NCBI GenBank assembly: GCA_029582155.1
Contig: CM055898.1
Span: forward strand, 29,272,745 to 29,336,744
Length of the DNA stretch: 64,000 nt
Origin: Panopea generosa
Lineage: Eukaryota; Mollusca; Bivalvia; Adapedonta; Hiatellidae
Direction of reading: 5' to 3'
Shown here in pieces: positions 47,150 to 58,730 of the stretch. The notes under the pieces were generated by a model that ran no database searches, was not told where the DNA came from, and worked only from the letters and a program-made list of their open reading frames with translations. Both the position numbers and the translations under genes were made by a program. Numbering within the stretch: position 1 is the stretch's first letter; every line of letters starts with the position of its first letter.

Positions 47150-48350
47150 TTGTTATTAATGTAAAGTTTATCTCGCACTAATCTAACTTCGTTGTCCGGA
47201 ATTGCTCGTGCTTCTTTGGCTATGCTTTATACCTGCTTTCGTTTATCTTCAATTTCTTTGGGATATTGTTATTTCACCCGGTAGTTACCATTTCTGAGGT
47301 ATTTCAATGATGCTTGTTGTATGCGTTCATTATCTTTATAGTAAGAAAATTTTACGACTATTGGTCTAGGATAAAGTTTTTTTTGTTAAATCGACCTAGG
47401 CGATGGGCTCTATCAAATGGTCTTTCTTATTCAATGTGGAGTTCATCTTTCAAAAAGTTTTGTATGATTTGTTCGCAATGTTCACCTGTTTGTACATCAT
47501 TTTGTTGTTCAGGGATGCCAGAGAAGATGAGGTTTCCCCCCACGCTTCGCTATTAGATGTTTTTATTTTTTCATTAGCATCGTCATGTTTTTTATTTAGT
47601 TCCTGTTGATTTTGCTCAAGTGTCCGTACTTGTTTCATAAGTGTTTGTATTTTAGCATAATTGTTGGTATTGCTGGTTGTGAAGTAATAGCACATGTCAC
47701 TATATTCCTGTATTGTATCATCATATTCGGTTATTTTTGTTTGCATGGTTGTCATATCATTTTGTAATTTATTTACATCTGCATTTGTCCGTGAAATGGT
47801 TTGTTTCAAGTTAACAACCTGCAATAACTGAGACTCCATATTAACCATTCATTCATTTTGGTTTTTAAGTTGAAGATCAACTGATTGCCAACGGTTATTT
47901 TGGTTTTCAAGGGCACTTTGTATATTTGTTAGCTGTTGACACATGCCTAAGGCCCATGGTGATATACCGTGATCAAACTGACTTGGTTGTTGTGGCCCAT
48001 AATATCCTTGACCAATGTTCACTTGTTGAGTATGTAGGTTCATATTATAATGGGGTGGAGGTGGAAATTGAACTTGCTGTTTACCTTGCAAACATGGCAT
48101 GTTTGATCGGTTGTGTGTGCTCGGGACGGTCTGTTGTTCATATAATAGTTATCTGGTTTGGCAGAGCATATTTGATGTATATGGTCCATTTTTTTTTTTA
48201 CAGGATTGTTCGTAGTTTGTATTGAGCTAGATGGAGTGGGCTTAACTTTATTTGTTTGGCTACCGCCCCCTTTCTCTCCATTTTTATGCTCCCCCTTAGG
48301 GTGGAAACATATAGTCGCCGCTTCGTTCGTGCGTGAGTGCGTCCCCAAGT
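47150..48350 (-). pseudogene. LINE-1 ORF1 (nucleic-acid chaperone) remnant
   Basis: The N-terminal part is rich in Pro, Gln and Asn (QFPPPPHYNMNL). A single in-frame stop near 47847 separates it from a long amphipathic heptad region (QLLQVVNLKQTISRTNADVN and onward to EQNQQELNKKHDD), a likely trimerising coiled coil as in LINE ORF1 proteins. Past 47450 the frame shifts, and the next readable pieces are DRAHRLGRFN and, later, KEARAIPDNEVRLVRDKLY (with corrected reading of single-base slips). These match the 'R-x-H-R-x-G ... R-P-I-V-V-K-F ... L-V-x-D-K-L' pattern of ORF1 RRM/C-terminal domains. The 78-codon frame at 46696-46932, rich in Asp and Ser, follows and could be the ORF1 tail or an inter-ORF linker. 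Confidence 0.72.
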
Positions 48351-48429
48351 TCTTGTCCGGCCTATTTCTCTACAATTTTTATGTGTGTATTGTCTTTGTT
48401 TTTTATTTCTATGATTTCTCACGGAGTTA

Positions 48430-49115
48430 TGGCCCTTTGATTCTGTCCATTACCACACATCATTGTTTAGATCTTCAAGAACATTGAAGTGCAATGAGAC
48501 TTAGAACACGAGTCATGCAGTAGAGGTCAATGTGTGGCAGTGCAGAGTGAAGCACCAAACACCTCTTCCAAACATTATCTTCCCTTTACACCCCCGTTCC
48601 CTTCGCAAACAATGCAGCTACTACTCAATCAAGCAGTTGTTCAGGGAGCATCCATCGGTTCTGCCGATATCTTGTTTGTTTTGTTTTGATTTTTGTTTCC
48701 CATCAACATATTTTATTCACTGAATTAATTGTTTTTGGATTTTATAAAAAAGCTTACTGAAAATGACTTAAACCAACCTCAAATCACGCTCATCATAATC
48801 CAACACAAATCGAGCCATGTTAGCCCGATTAAGATTCCTTTTTTCCTTTGTGCAACAAATAGCTAAAAGGTGCGCGTAAAAAAATGTTTATTTATCTGTT
48901 TGTTTTCACTGAAAGGTAGTTAGTTTTCTTAATCTTGGTACATCAACTGTTTATATTAACTTTTTCACTACGTTTTGGTCCAGTATAACACCGTTAATTA
49001 CTTAAATCCATATTTTTTCACCTAGCGATTTTTTTCCAGTATGACCGCCATTGATCACGTAACTCATCTCCTATCGAGCTGTTGCATTTAAAACGACACA
49101 ATGCTATTGTCTCAA
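48430..49115. other. Unannotated DNA upstream of LINE-1
   Basis: This may include the LINE-1 5' untranslated region near 48430-48500. Nothing else was recognised. Confidence 0.45.
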
Positions 49116-49119
49116 AGGA

Positions 49120-49440
49120 TGTATAAGTAAAAATTTTATTATAGTGACATGTGTACATGTAACATAATATGCATATATATAAATTTAACAACACACCCGG
49201 CCCAATGGACCTATAAGTCACCTATACAAATAAATAATTATACTTTTTCATATGGAAAGTATGCTTGTAATTAAATATAATCAAAAATTAAATAATATAT
49301 ACAAGGTAATTACATAAAAGCATATTAATCATGGCTGTTTGGAAAGACATTAGTTATATAACGTACTTCTTCTTCTCATGTAAGCCTTAACAATATATTT
49401 AGCTACTTTTCTGGTATATGTATTTTTATTTAAAATAAGT
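49120..49440 (-). pseudogene. LINE-2 C-terminus and 3' end, isolated fragment
   Basis: On the minus strand the short peptide RKVAKYIVKAYMRRR resembles SKVAKYLAQKYLKRKN from the LINE-2 copy at 50683-52385. The plus-strand blocks ACCCGGCCCAATGGACCTAT and AAGTCACC match the corresponding 3' region there (ACCCGGCCCATTGGGCCTAT). Both also share a TTTTATTATAGTG(A/T)CATGTG block. It is a 5'-truncated copy of the same family. Confidence 0.72.
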
Positions 49441-49444
49441 GACC

Positions 49445-50575
49445 GTTTGTATTATTGAAAAACTACACGAACTTTCCATTAATGAGTCATTCGGACCACC
49501 TCGCCAATTATCCAAATACCGAATGATGACGGAGTATGTACGATTGATTAATGAGTATGCAGCATTGGATGTCTTTAAATTACATCATCTGAAATATAGA
49601 AATGTTACAAATATGACAATTAAAATATAATAGTATGTATGTATGCAGAGGGTAATAACTGTTAATTGAAAGGCAGCATATTTCTCGACGTTATAGTCAT
49701 CTGCTATAAATTATTGTAAACAAGTTTTCATATATATCAGTTTTAAGGTATGATAGAAACAATTCCATGGAAATATCAATTTGTATTTTCAAATTATTTT
49801 ACTCAAACAAAGCTTGGCATCTTTAATTTTATTTATAACAATAATATATCACTATAATTAACAATCCAATATAAAATATGATTTACTGAATTGTTTAGTC
49901 AAATAAAAGGCTAGTTTTTTTTAAACATACTTATATTGAAATAATACAAACATTGATCAATAAAAACTTTTTTATTAATTAATTATTAATGCTGTCTGCA
50001 AAGGATTTTTATTTCTTTTTTTTTATTAGAAATTCTTAGTTATTAAAGGAAGAGGACAATGTAATACGTATTGTGCAACGTTTTTTAATCTTTATAAGAA
50101 TTTGTATGATTTTTTTTTCTATATTTTCAAACAAATACACGAAATGTCTAGACAAAATACTCTAAATATTAACAGTTATTTTTAAATTTTTTTTCATTTC
50201 AAAAACAATTATTTACGTATTTACTTTTTTAAAGACACAATCTATGAAAAAAGTGATATTGTCTTCTTATATCAACGTCACTAGACTGTGAGACTTTTCA
50301 AAAGCAATTTAATTATTTATTTTTTTTTGCATGATAAATCAACAATTAAGTGCATCCATTTCCGTTACTGGTACATGAATGCTTATTTAACGTACTATAT
50401 TTCTAATATTTCAAACTGTTCAATTATATCAGTATATTCACTATGACGTTCAATCAAGTCAGGTGATATGTCTCCAGGGGTTACTTTTTTCTTTTGTAAG
50501 AGCCAGCGCTGTTTTCATAGAAGTACTCTTGGATATTATTGTATTCATTAAAGATGAACTAACCGTTAATATAGT
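49445..50575. other. AT-rich DNA without a recognisable gene
   Basis: Contains many T-runs. The 63-codon plus frame at 49439-49630 has no known relative. Confidence 0.5.
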
Positions 50576-50577
50576 TA

Positions 50578-52700
50578 TTCAAGTTTGCAAGTTTTATTTT
50601 TCATATTTACAGAAGGTCTCAGTCCAATGAGGACATATTTTACATATACATGACGGCAAGCATAAATCAGTACAGTAAGTAAGTAGGTAAGTAAATATTT
50701 TATTATAGTGTCATGTGCATAATTTATAACGAACAATACAACAGAACACAAAACAAATATAAAGAGCACCCGGCCCATTGGGCCTATAAGTCACCTTTAT
50801 AACAGTTTTAAGTTCCTTCATAAATAAATAAATGTATATGGTATGAATGGGTTGAGTTGACATTTTTAAACAACTAGTTAATAGCATTATTGGATATCAA
50901 TATATGAAGCACTTGATCGGTAAATAGGTTTTGGTCGATGATTAAAATGTCTAATATATAACATTTTTACGTTTAAGGTATTTTTGTGCAAGATACTTAG
51001 CAACTTTACTTGGATATGTTTGTAGTAAATATGACAGTTTCCCAACAGAGTTAAAATTAATAAACATATCAGCAAGAAGTATATCTTGAAATACATTTTC
51101 TCTGATATTATTGTTAAGTTCACAATGTAATAGAAAATGTTTCTCGTCTTCAACGGTTCCTGTGTCACAGAATCTACATAGTCTATGTTCTGGAGTTTCA
51201 CCAATATTTCTTCCAGTCTTTATTCTTATACGTTAAATGCCACACCTAAATTGACGCATAATAGATCTCTCGTTTTTCTTTAGATTTGTTACAACGTACT
51301 GTTCACATTCAAAAGTGTGCTTAAAAAGTTTGTAGCTTCTCAATTTAGGAACAGTCTTCATCAGGAATATCACGCGATCACAGGCTACCGTAATAATCCG
51401 TCATTAAATATTGAACTAGTGACATATCTATTACAGTTTTGTTATAAAAATTGTCTGTAAGTCCGATTTTACACATCACTTGCTTAATGTCAAAAGTCCA
51501 GTTATTTGTACAGCGGTTACAATCATACATAAATACTTTTTTTTCAGTCTATTATTATCCATGGTAATGAGACTATTCAAAAACCGTAACATCAATGTCC
51601 ATCGTCAGCACACGCTTGATATCCAGCCAGTATCACCCACGAGAGCTAATGTCGGAGCAAACCTTTGTACTCAAAGGAAATAACACATAGCACGATTTTG
51701 GACGTTGTCAATCGTTTGAAACTGTCTATATCCCCATACTGATGCACAATAGTCTAGGATCGGCACAACATACGAATTGTAAAGTTTTTCAAACGCACAG
51801 AGGCCGAATTCCTTAAAGCTGTGTATTTTGCTTCGAAATTTAAAGTAAAATTAGTCTTCGCATTAAATATTACATTTAAATATTTGTTAGATTCCATAGC
51901 TTCGAGCACGTTGTTTCCTACTTCGAATTAAAACTCACTTCTTTGTGATCTGCCTTTACGAAAGTACATGCACTTTGACTTAGTTGAGTTTATAAGAACT
52001 CGCCAGCGTTTGCACAAATCACGAAGCGTGTTAAGCATAGTTTGTAGATGTAATTCCGAGTCAGCCACGAGGACGGTGCCATCCGCGAACATTAGTAAAG
52101 GCACTTTGGAGTCTCCAATAGATATTTCGAGGTCAGGGTCATTTACCTCTTGCCCAAGGTCATTGGCAAAAACAGAGAATATTATAGGCGATAAATTACA
52201 GCCCTGCTTCAACCTTGTCGAGCAATCGAACCAATCCGTGAGAGTGTTGTTGATATTGATACAGGACACCGAGCTGGAGTATATATTCTTAACTGAATTG
52301 TAAAGTTTCCCGTCAATATTGTTTATCAAAAGTTTGTAAAGGAGCATGGTCATTATACATAAATGGATAGCATGCATACATAAATATACATACATACGTG
52401 TGAAGTGATTTACGATTGTTTCAAATGTTATACATATCACTTATATACTTCATACATACGTAAACTCCATATACGCACATAAATGACAAGTCTAGTTGAT
52501 GTAAATGTATTTTTAAATTGTTTAACCTTGCACAAAGGTGTTCAGTTTGAAAACTTATCCTTTGCATGACGATAGACACACATGTATACAAAAAATAACA
52601 TATAATCCATGGAATGTTTATATTTATATATTATTATTACCGATTCGATTAACCGTGTACGAAAACGAAAACAAGGTTAACAATGAAGAAAAATTTATAT
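50578..52700 (-). mobile_element. Element D, split into two by LINE-2
   Basis: The 3' end of D (CATATTTACAGAAGGTCTCA and GACGGCAAGCATAAATCAGT) lies at 50578-50680. The rest (ACGATTGTTTCAAATGTTAT, TATCCTTTGCATGAC and ACCGATTCGATTAACCGTGT) lies at 52385-52700. In the 17.8 kb copy these two parts are about 60 bases apart; here they are separated by about 1.7 kb of LINE-2. Confidence 0.75.
50683..52385 (-). pseudogene. LINE-2, 5'-truncated, with a mutated catalytic box
   Basis: The 170-codon minus frame at 51928-52440 reads RLKQGCNLSPIIFSVFANDL (RT 'x-Q-G-C-x-L-S-P-x-L-F' block). It then reads LLMFADGTVLVADSE, where the catalytic F-A-D-D has become F-A-D-G, and INSTKSKCMYFRKG ('N-x-x-K-T/S-K' block). 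After frame changes, RLCRFCDTGTVEDEKHFLLH (C-x2-C...H...C knuckle) appears near 51180-51130 and KVAKYLAQKYLKRKN near 51000-50960. RT blocks upstream of the G-C-x-L-S-P motif are absent, so the copy is 5'-truncated. The loss of the second catalytic Asp means this RT could not function. Confidence 0.85.
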
Positions 52701-52924
52701 TTTTAGTTTAATATATATCATATTTTTTTATAAATATTCGTCCAAAAAGAAGAAGAATGGCCTTGACGAAAACGAAATACAAAACCATTTATTCTTATAT
52801 GTGTCAAAGGCACATGTGACCCTTTTGATAACAACAGTAAACTGTAAATTTGTATTTGAAGCTAATTATTATGTAGGCAGATCAGTATTTTCCATATTTT
52901 TAGAAAGGCGCAAACATCTTTCAA

Positions 52925-53138
52925 TAAAATAATGATAAAAAAATTTATTAACGAGAGAACTCATTTGAATAAATTCAATCTTCCATGAGGCCTTCAGCAT
53001 AATTACAAATTACAACATTATTAAACATAAATACAAAAGAAGTAAACAAGTATATACATATATGTGTAATAGTGTATATCAATTTTGATGAGAGCTACCG
53101 GATTTATTAGAGTTGATAAGATAAACTGGGATCGTATC
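52925..53138 (-). mobile_element. LINE-3 3' end, isolated copy
   Basis: It matches 54390-54600: CAATCTTCCATGAGGCC, AAATTACAACATTATTAAAC-type blocks, TTTTGATGAGAGCTACC and AGAGTTGATAAGATAAA. It ends directly at the poly-C tract. Confidence 0.72.
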
Positions 53139-53139
53139 A

Positions 53140-53151
53140 CCCCCCCCCCCC

Positions 53152-53182
<31 letters not shown>

Positions 53183-53189
53183 ACACACA
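53140..53189. repeat. Poly-C (29) followed by (AC)n
   Basis: Twenty-nine C residues lead into about ten AC units. A homopolymer of this length in AT-rich DNA is uncommon and is prone to sequencing and assembly error. Confidence 0.95.
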
Positions 53190-53225
53190 TGACTAATGTG
53201 TGCATCCTACCTCGAGCTTTCCCTT

Positions 53226-53672
53226 TAACGTCACATCAAAACAACAAAATGGTGTAAACATAAATCACCAAGTCTACCATCACATCAAAAACAACGAAAA
53301 GGTGTAAAAATAAATCACCAAGTATACTATCACATCAAAACAGCGACATGGCGAAAACATAAATCACCAAGTCTACCATCACATCAAATCAACGAAATGG
53401 TGTAATCATAAATTACCAAGTCTACCATCACATCAAAACAACGAAATGGTGTAAACATAAATCACCAAGTCTACCATCACATCAAAACAGCGACATGGTG
53501 TAAACATAAATCACCAAGTCTACCATCACATCAATACATCGACATGTCGTAAACACAAATCACAAAGAATACCATCACATCAAAACAACGACATGGTGTA
53601 AACATTAATCATCAAGACTACCATCACATCGAGACAACGAAATTGTGTAAACATAAATCATCAATACACCAC
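53226..53672. repeat. 49-bp minisatellite, about nine units
   Basis: The unit is ACCATCACATCAAAACAACG followed by AAATGGTGTAAACATAAATC and ACCAAGTCT, with substitutions such as GCGACATGG. Confidence 0.94.
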
Positions 53673-53674
53673 CA

Positions 53675-54275
53675 TTTACACATGTGACTGATTTAAAGCA
53701 ATCTGAGGAGTTCGTGTGAAATAAAAAATAAATTGAATTAATATTTGTCTTAAATAATTAATATTCGTAACTGAAAAAATCCCACAACACTAAAACTTGT
53801 TCTTAAAAAAAAGCAATTAACCAAAAAGCAATTGAAAAGGATAGCGTCAATTTCTTTATAAACATTTTTGTCAGATATGCAAATCACATGTATGATTCCA
53901 CAATGTATACGGACAAAAGTACCGTTTTACACACATAAGGGTGTCAAACAGTTTGTCCTCGAACTTGTCCACGTTTTACGCATATTTTTGAAACTTGGTT
54001 GTGACTTAATATATCATAGTCGCTATCAGTCTGCATGTTAACCATTAACACCGGCCCAATACGGTTTTGAAATCATCATTTTAACAAAAATTATAGGTGA
54101 CCATAAAGCGGTCGAAAAGATTAAGTCTTATATTTTGCTCTTTCATTAAAATGTTAGAAACACAATTTATAACTGCATGGAAATTAATAAACTTTAGCGT
54201 AAACGTGTTCCATTGTTTGACGTCTAATCGTTTTAATTTTGACGTCACCGATTATTTCATTGTCAAAATACAATT
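53675..54275. other. Unannotated DNA
   Basis: The plus frame at 54097-54414 begins here but runs into the CTA repeat. It is not judged real. Confidence 0.5.
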
Positions 54276-54278
54276 CGT

Positions 54279-54385
54279 ACTACTACTACTACTACTGCTA
54301 CTACTACTACTACTACAACAACTACTACTACTACTACTACTAATAATAATAATTATTACAATAATAATAATTATAATAATTATAA
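54279..54385. repeat. Compound microsatellite (CTA)n(AAT)n
   Basis: CTA units with single ACA or GCT interruptions pass into AAT/ATT-rich sequence. In LINE-3 orientation (minus) it follows the element's 3' end. Confidence 0.93.
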
Positions 54386-54389
54386 AGAC

Positions 54390-55190
54390 TTTTGTTAATG
54401 AGATCTCATTTTAATACATTTAATCTTCCATGAGGCCCTCAACGCATTTACAAAAGTACAACATTAATTTAACATATAAACACAATATTATGCAAATAAT
54501 TATTTATATATATATATTTGTGTATGTATATCAGTTTCGATGAGAGCTACCTTTCTTATTAAAGTTGATAAGAATTTATACTCTGTTGTAAATATAAAGT
54601 TTGGAACTTGCTTTTTTATGAAAAAATGGAATAGAGTTCCACAAACAAGAGCCTGAAGATGCAAACGATTTTCGAAACATTTCAGAATTAGGTTTCGGAG
54701 AATACAACTGTAGATAAGAGGATGACCGTAGTGTGCGTGTATGAGTATTAGCTGTTATAGTAAATAAATATTTGAGATATGCAGCAGCCTGGTCATTAAA
54801 TGATTTATACATGAGTACTGCCTTTTGAAATGTAACTCTTTCAGGAAACGTTATCTATTTAAGCTTAGTAAATAATTCTGTAGAAGGAGTACCGTTTTTT
54901 TTATCGAGAATAAGTATAGCAGTTCTCTTTTGAAACCTAACACTTATATCTACAAGTGAAACAATACAGTTTCCCCAAATAGCACACAACAGTCATCTAA
55001 ATGGGATAAAATGTAAGCATTAAAAACAACTTACACATTGGTACAGAAAGAAATACTTTGATGCGAGATTTAGTTATACAATACATCTTTTTTATGATAT
55101 TGTCGACTTGGGTATGTCAATACAGAGTATTAATTATCAATCATAACTCCAAATAAGTTCAGCACAAAACATCTATAAAAACTATGACAT
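54390..55190 (-). pseudogene. LINE-3, 5'-truncated C-terminal RT fragment
   Basis: Minus-strand translation gives NAYILSHLDDCCVLFGE ('S-x-L-D-Y-C-x-x-x-W-G' block), then FPERVTFQKAVLMYKSFN, DQAAAYLKYLF, SSYLQLYSPKPNSEMFRKSF and SGSCLWNSIPF. The order 'L-D-Y-C ... R-x-x-x-x-x-x-x-M-Y-K ... A-P-x-Y-L ... F-x-x-x-G-x-x-L-W-N-x-L-P' is diagnostic for the post-RT region of CR1/Jockey/L2-type LINEs. One frameshift and a stop lie between 54870 and 54960. A 3' untranslated stretch (54390-54580) follows, shared with 52925-53138. Confidence 0.85.
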
Positions 55191-55204
55191 GTACAATTTT
55201 GCGT

Positions 55205-55412
55205 CGGCGTAGGATAGCTCGCTCGCTCAGAGTCATTTAAATAAAGGGAGCCTGGGATGGAAGATAAAGTTTGCCGACCAAACTATAACCGTCCTCTTAA
55301 TGCTGAGCGCCAAGAGAGGAAGATTTTAGTATTTGGTATGACCCAGCCGGGGATCGAACCCACGATCTTCCACATGCGAAGTTGACGATGTACCATTAGA
55401 TCACGTGCGGTC
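55205..55412 (-). mobile_element. SINE-3, Ala-like tRNA head
   Basis: On the minus strand: GTGATCTAATGGTACATCGT (A box), an anticodon loop TTCGCAT, and GTGGGTTCGATCCCCGGCTG (B box). Then come TTGGCGCTCAGCATTAAGAG and a body with TTTGGTCGGCAAACTTTATC. The same head and body occur at 63136-63320. Confidence 0.82.
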
Positions 55413-55419
55413 TTACAGG

Positions 55420-56125
55420 TATGAGAAAAAGGTACTCTGGCAATACAGAAAATGGATTCAGCAGCATCATCGGAAACAGTAAACACTTTAAAGTTATCTA
55501 GCGTCAGTGACGTGGTCCGTGGTAAGTGGATTCATACTCTTCTAGAAACCGAGTGCAAAACATAATAGCTTTAATATAAACCTATTGCAAAATAAATGAA
55601 GATAAAGCTTTACTTTTGAAATAGTATATATTTTATGAACTTTATATTTCTTGCTTTACAGTTACAAGGGAAGTCTACTATTTGAACATTCCTCGTATTT
55701 TGTATTTCTATGATTTTAACGTTAAATGTGTTTGAAACGAAATATTCTTAATGGCTTATGTAAAAAAAAGTGAAAACATTTATGTTCGACTTAAGTAATT
55801 TTTGCCCAAAAAATTAAATCAAATTTTGAGCTTCATAGATCTACATTGGCTTATTGAGTTGAGTTAATACATAGTGATAAAGTTTAAAGCTAACACACGT
55901 ACACATAAGACAACCGCTAAAACGCCGAATAACAGCTTGAATCATGCTTACATTTATATATGCCGTGCCGATAAAACACGTTTAAGTTGCCGTTTGCACG
56001 CTGGTAAGTTACTATTCCAATCATAAGATATGCGTATGGAATAGTTTTTGTATATATTTTAGTTTATAAATCATGTATCAGTTTCAGTGCTGATTTTTAC
56101 GAACGAAATATAAAATACACGATAT
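55420..56125. other. AT-rich DNA without a recognisable gene
   Basis: Nothing was recognised. Confidence 0.5.
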
Positions 56126-56129
56126 CTTT

Positions 56130-56292
56130 TTTTTTAATTGGGTTTAACGTCATTTTCAACACATATCAAATTATATATGGCATATCCAGTTTTACTGGTG
56201 GAGGGAGACCTCAGACTGCGTCGTACCGAGTGGAACCACCGTCCTTCCGCATTTGACTGGATACTTTCTCACATATAGTTTTTGGAGCTTAC
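56130..56292 (-). mobile_element. SINE-4 body fragment
   Basis: On the plus strand it reads GGGTTTAACGTCATTTTCAA, ATGGCATATCCAGTTTTACT, GGTGGAGGGAGACCTCAGAC, ACCGTCCTTCCGCAT and CTTTCTCACATATAGTTTTT. This matches each unit of the 58.7 kb array and, inverted, the 40.1 kb copy. The tRNA head is missing. Confidence 0.8.
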
Positions 56293-56485
56293 ACGATATC
56301 ATTAATAATTGTTTTGATACAATGTATATATGGATATTTGAAGTGAAACTTGGATTTAATTTAGATATAACTACTAAGCTACTAATATGAAATGAATAAG
56401 CCTTCCTGTTACAGAATCAGCATAAAGATTTGGTCTTTCTTTAACTGTGACTACGTTAAAGTATACACCGAACGGAACAGCTAAC

Positions 56486-57856
56486 CCGCCTATTGACATT
56501 TTATGTATCTAAACCAACACCAGACATTTTATGTATCTAAACCAAAACCTGACATTTTATATATCTAAACCAACACCTGACATTTTATGTATCTAAACCA
56601 AAACCTGACATTTTATGTATCTAAACCAACACCTGACATTTTATATATCTAAATCAACACCTGACATTTTATGTATCTAAACCAAAACCTGACATTTTAT
56701 GTATCTAAACCAACACCTGACATTTTATATATCTAAATCAACACCTGACATTTTATGTATCTAAACCAACACGTGACATTTTATGTATCCAAACAAGCAC
56801 CTGACATTTTTTATATCTAAAAGAGACACCTGACATTTTATGTATTGTAACCAAAACCTGACATTTTATGTATCTAAACCAACACCTGACATTTTTTGTA
56901 TCTTAACCAACAACTGACATTTTACGTATCTAAACCAAAACCTGACATTTTACGTTTCTAAACCAAAACCTGACATTTTTCGTATCTAAACAAACACCTG
57001 ACATTTTACATATCTAAACAGAAACCTGACATTTTACATATCTAAACCAACACCTGACATTTTACGTATCTAAACCAACACCTGACATTTTACGTATCTA
57101 AACCAAAACCTGACATTTTATATATCTAAATTAACACCTGACATTTTTTATATCTAAACCAACACCTGACATTTTACGTATCTAAACCAACAACTGACAT
57201 TTTACGTATCTAAACCAACAACTGACATTTTACGTATCTAAACCAACACCTGACATTTTACGTATATAAACCAAAACCTGACATTTTATGTATCTAAACC
57301 AAAACCTGACATTTTATGTATCTAAACAAACACCTGACATTTTACGTATCTAAACCAACACCTGACATTTTACATCTAAACAGAAACCTGACATTTTACA
57401 TATCTAAACCAACACCTGACATTTTACGTATCTAAACCAACACCTGACATTTTACGTATCTAAACCAAAACATGACATTTTATATATCTAAATTAACACC
57501 TGACATTTTATATATCTAAACCAACACCTGACATTTTACGTATCTAAACCAACAACTGACATTTTACGTATCTAAACCAACACCTGACATTTTATGTATC
57601 TAAACCAAAACCTGACATTTTACGTATCTAAACCAACACCTGATATTTTACGTGTCTAAACAAACACCTGACATTTTACGTATCTAAACCAACAGCTGAC
57701 ATTTACGTATCTAAACCAACACCTGGCATTTTACATATCTAAACACCAACACCTGACATTTTATGTATCTAAACCCCAACACCTGACATTTCATGTATCT
57801 AAACCAACACTTGACATTTTATGTATCTAAACCAAAACCTCACATTTTATGTACTT
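56486..57856. repeat. 28-bp minisatellite, about 49 units
   Basis: The unit is TGACATTTTATGTATCTAAA followed by CCAACACC, with TACGTA, TATATA and AAAACC variants. Sets of variant units recur (for example near 57000-57180 and 57350-57540), indicating duplication of multi-unit blocks. Confidence 0.96.
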
Positions 57857-57859
57857 TCT

Positions 57860-58485
57860 CTAAAAGTATCAAAGCAATTTCTTAGAAATTTGGACTGACT
57901 TGAATAAGAGAATAAATTTACGACAATAATGTATTCTGTATTTTAAAAGTTTTGTATAAAAATCTTAAAAACGCTACACAATATTATGATGTGGACCCAG
58001 CTGTGTGCTCGCGTATGAGTAGGAAAGCGCCTTTTATTCAGCTTCCTTATTTGAAACCCATTCACATATCAAAAGTATTCAAAGAGATGAAATGAAATTG
58101 ACATCGTTTTTGAAATAATTATTTACAAAAGAGATAGTACACATGGAGTTATATTTGTTTCCAAATATTTTATATTACGTAAATGACATTTCCTTTCATC
58201 TCTTTCAATATTTTTTAACATTTGAATACGTTCAATATTTGAATACTTTTAATATTATAATACTTGTGATATTTGATATGGCAGCTGGAAGGTGCGTGGT
58301 GGTATCATGATATCAAAGAGAGATTGAGCAACTATTAAGAGCTTCATTAGGAATAAGCTGTTTAATCATTGTAAAGAGAATAGTTCAGTGTAAAAGGAAT
58401 ATTTTAGCTACTGTAAACGGTCGATTCGAATAATGTAAATTTAATATGATAATAATTTAATATAATAAGAAATCAAACGGCATCG
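57860..58485. other. AT-rich DNA without a recognisable gene
   Basis: Nothing was recognised. Confidence 0.5.
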
Positions 58486-58487
58486 AG

Positions 58488-58669
58488 TACAGTCAAATCT
58501 ATGTAAGCGGTCACCTCTATTAAGCAGCCACTTGTCTTTAGCAGCCACATTTGCTATTTCCCATTTGTATGCTTCCAGACCAAATTAACCTGTATTAAGC
58601 AACAACCTGTCTTAAAAGGCCCCTTTTGTTCCTTCCCTTGACTGGCTGCTTAATACAGGTTTGACTGTA
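58488..58669. mobile_element. Element H, 182-bp inverted-repeat element
   Basis: The left end TACAGTCAAATCTATGTAAG and onward is mirrored by the right end (GGCTGCTTAATACAGGTTTG then ACTGTA). The inverted arms are about 28-30 bases with a few mismatches. The repeated phrase 'T-A-A-G-C-A/G-G-C/T-C-A-C' inside gives further internal symmetry. The layout is that of a MITE; superfamily is not assigned. Confidence 0.8.
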
Positions 58670-58730
58670 TTGTGTATAATTTGATAACTGAGTTGAATAA
58701 CCTTACAAGCTTGTCTTATATGACTTTACT

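Larger units (their letters stand above)
41640..48420 (-). mobile_element. LINE-1: near full-length, dead non-LTR retrotransposon with a nested insertion
   Basis: Reading the minus strand from 48420 to about 41640, the remains of a two-ORF retrotransposon appear in the correct order: ORF1 (coiled coil, then an RRM-like C-terminal region), AP endonuclease, reverse transcriptase and a terminal Cys/His knuckle. The coding remains span about 6.7 kb, or about 5.3 kb without the 1.4 kb inserted element at 44090-45486. Frameshifts and stops are numerous throughout, so no product is expected. The 5' boundary is uncertain. The 3' boundary may lie at the (TTA)n tract. Clade is not assigned. Confidence 0.88.

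Noticed and set aside
51968-52303. Plus-strand frame of 111 codons
   Set aside because: It is the antisense of the LINE-2 RT frame, which has recognisable motifs.
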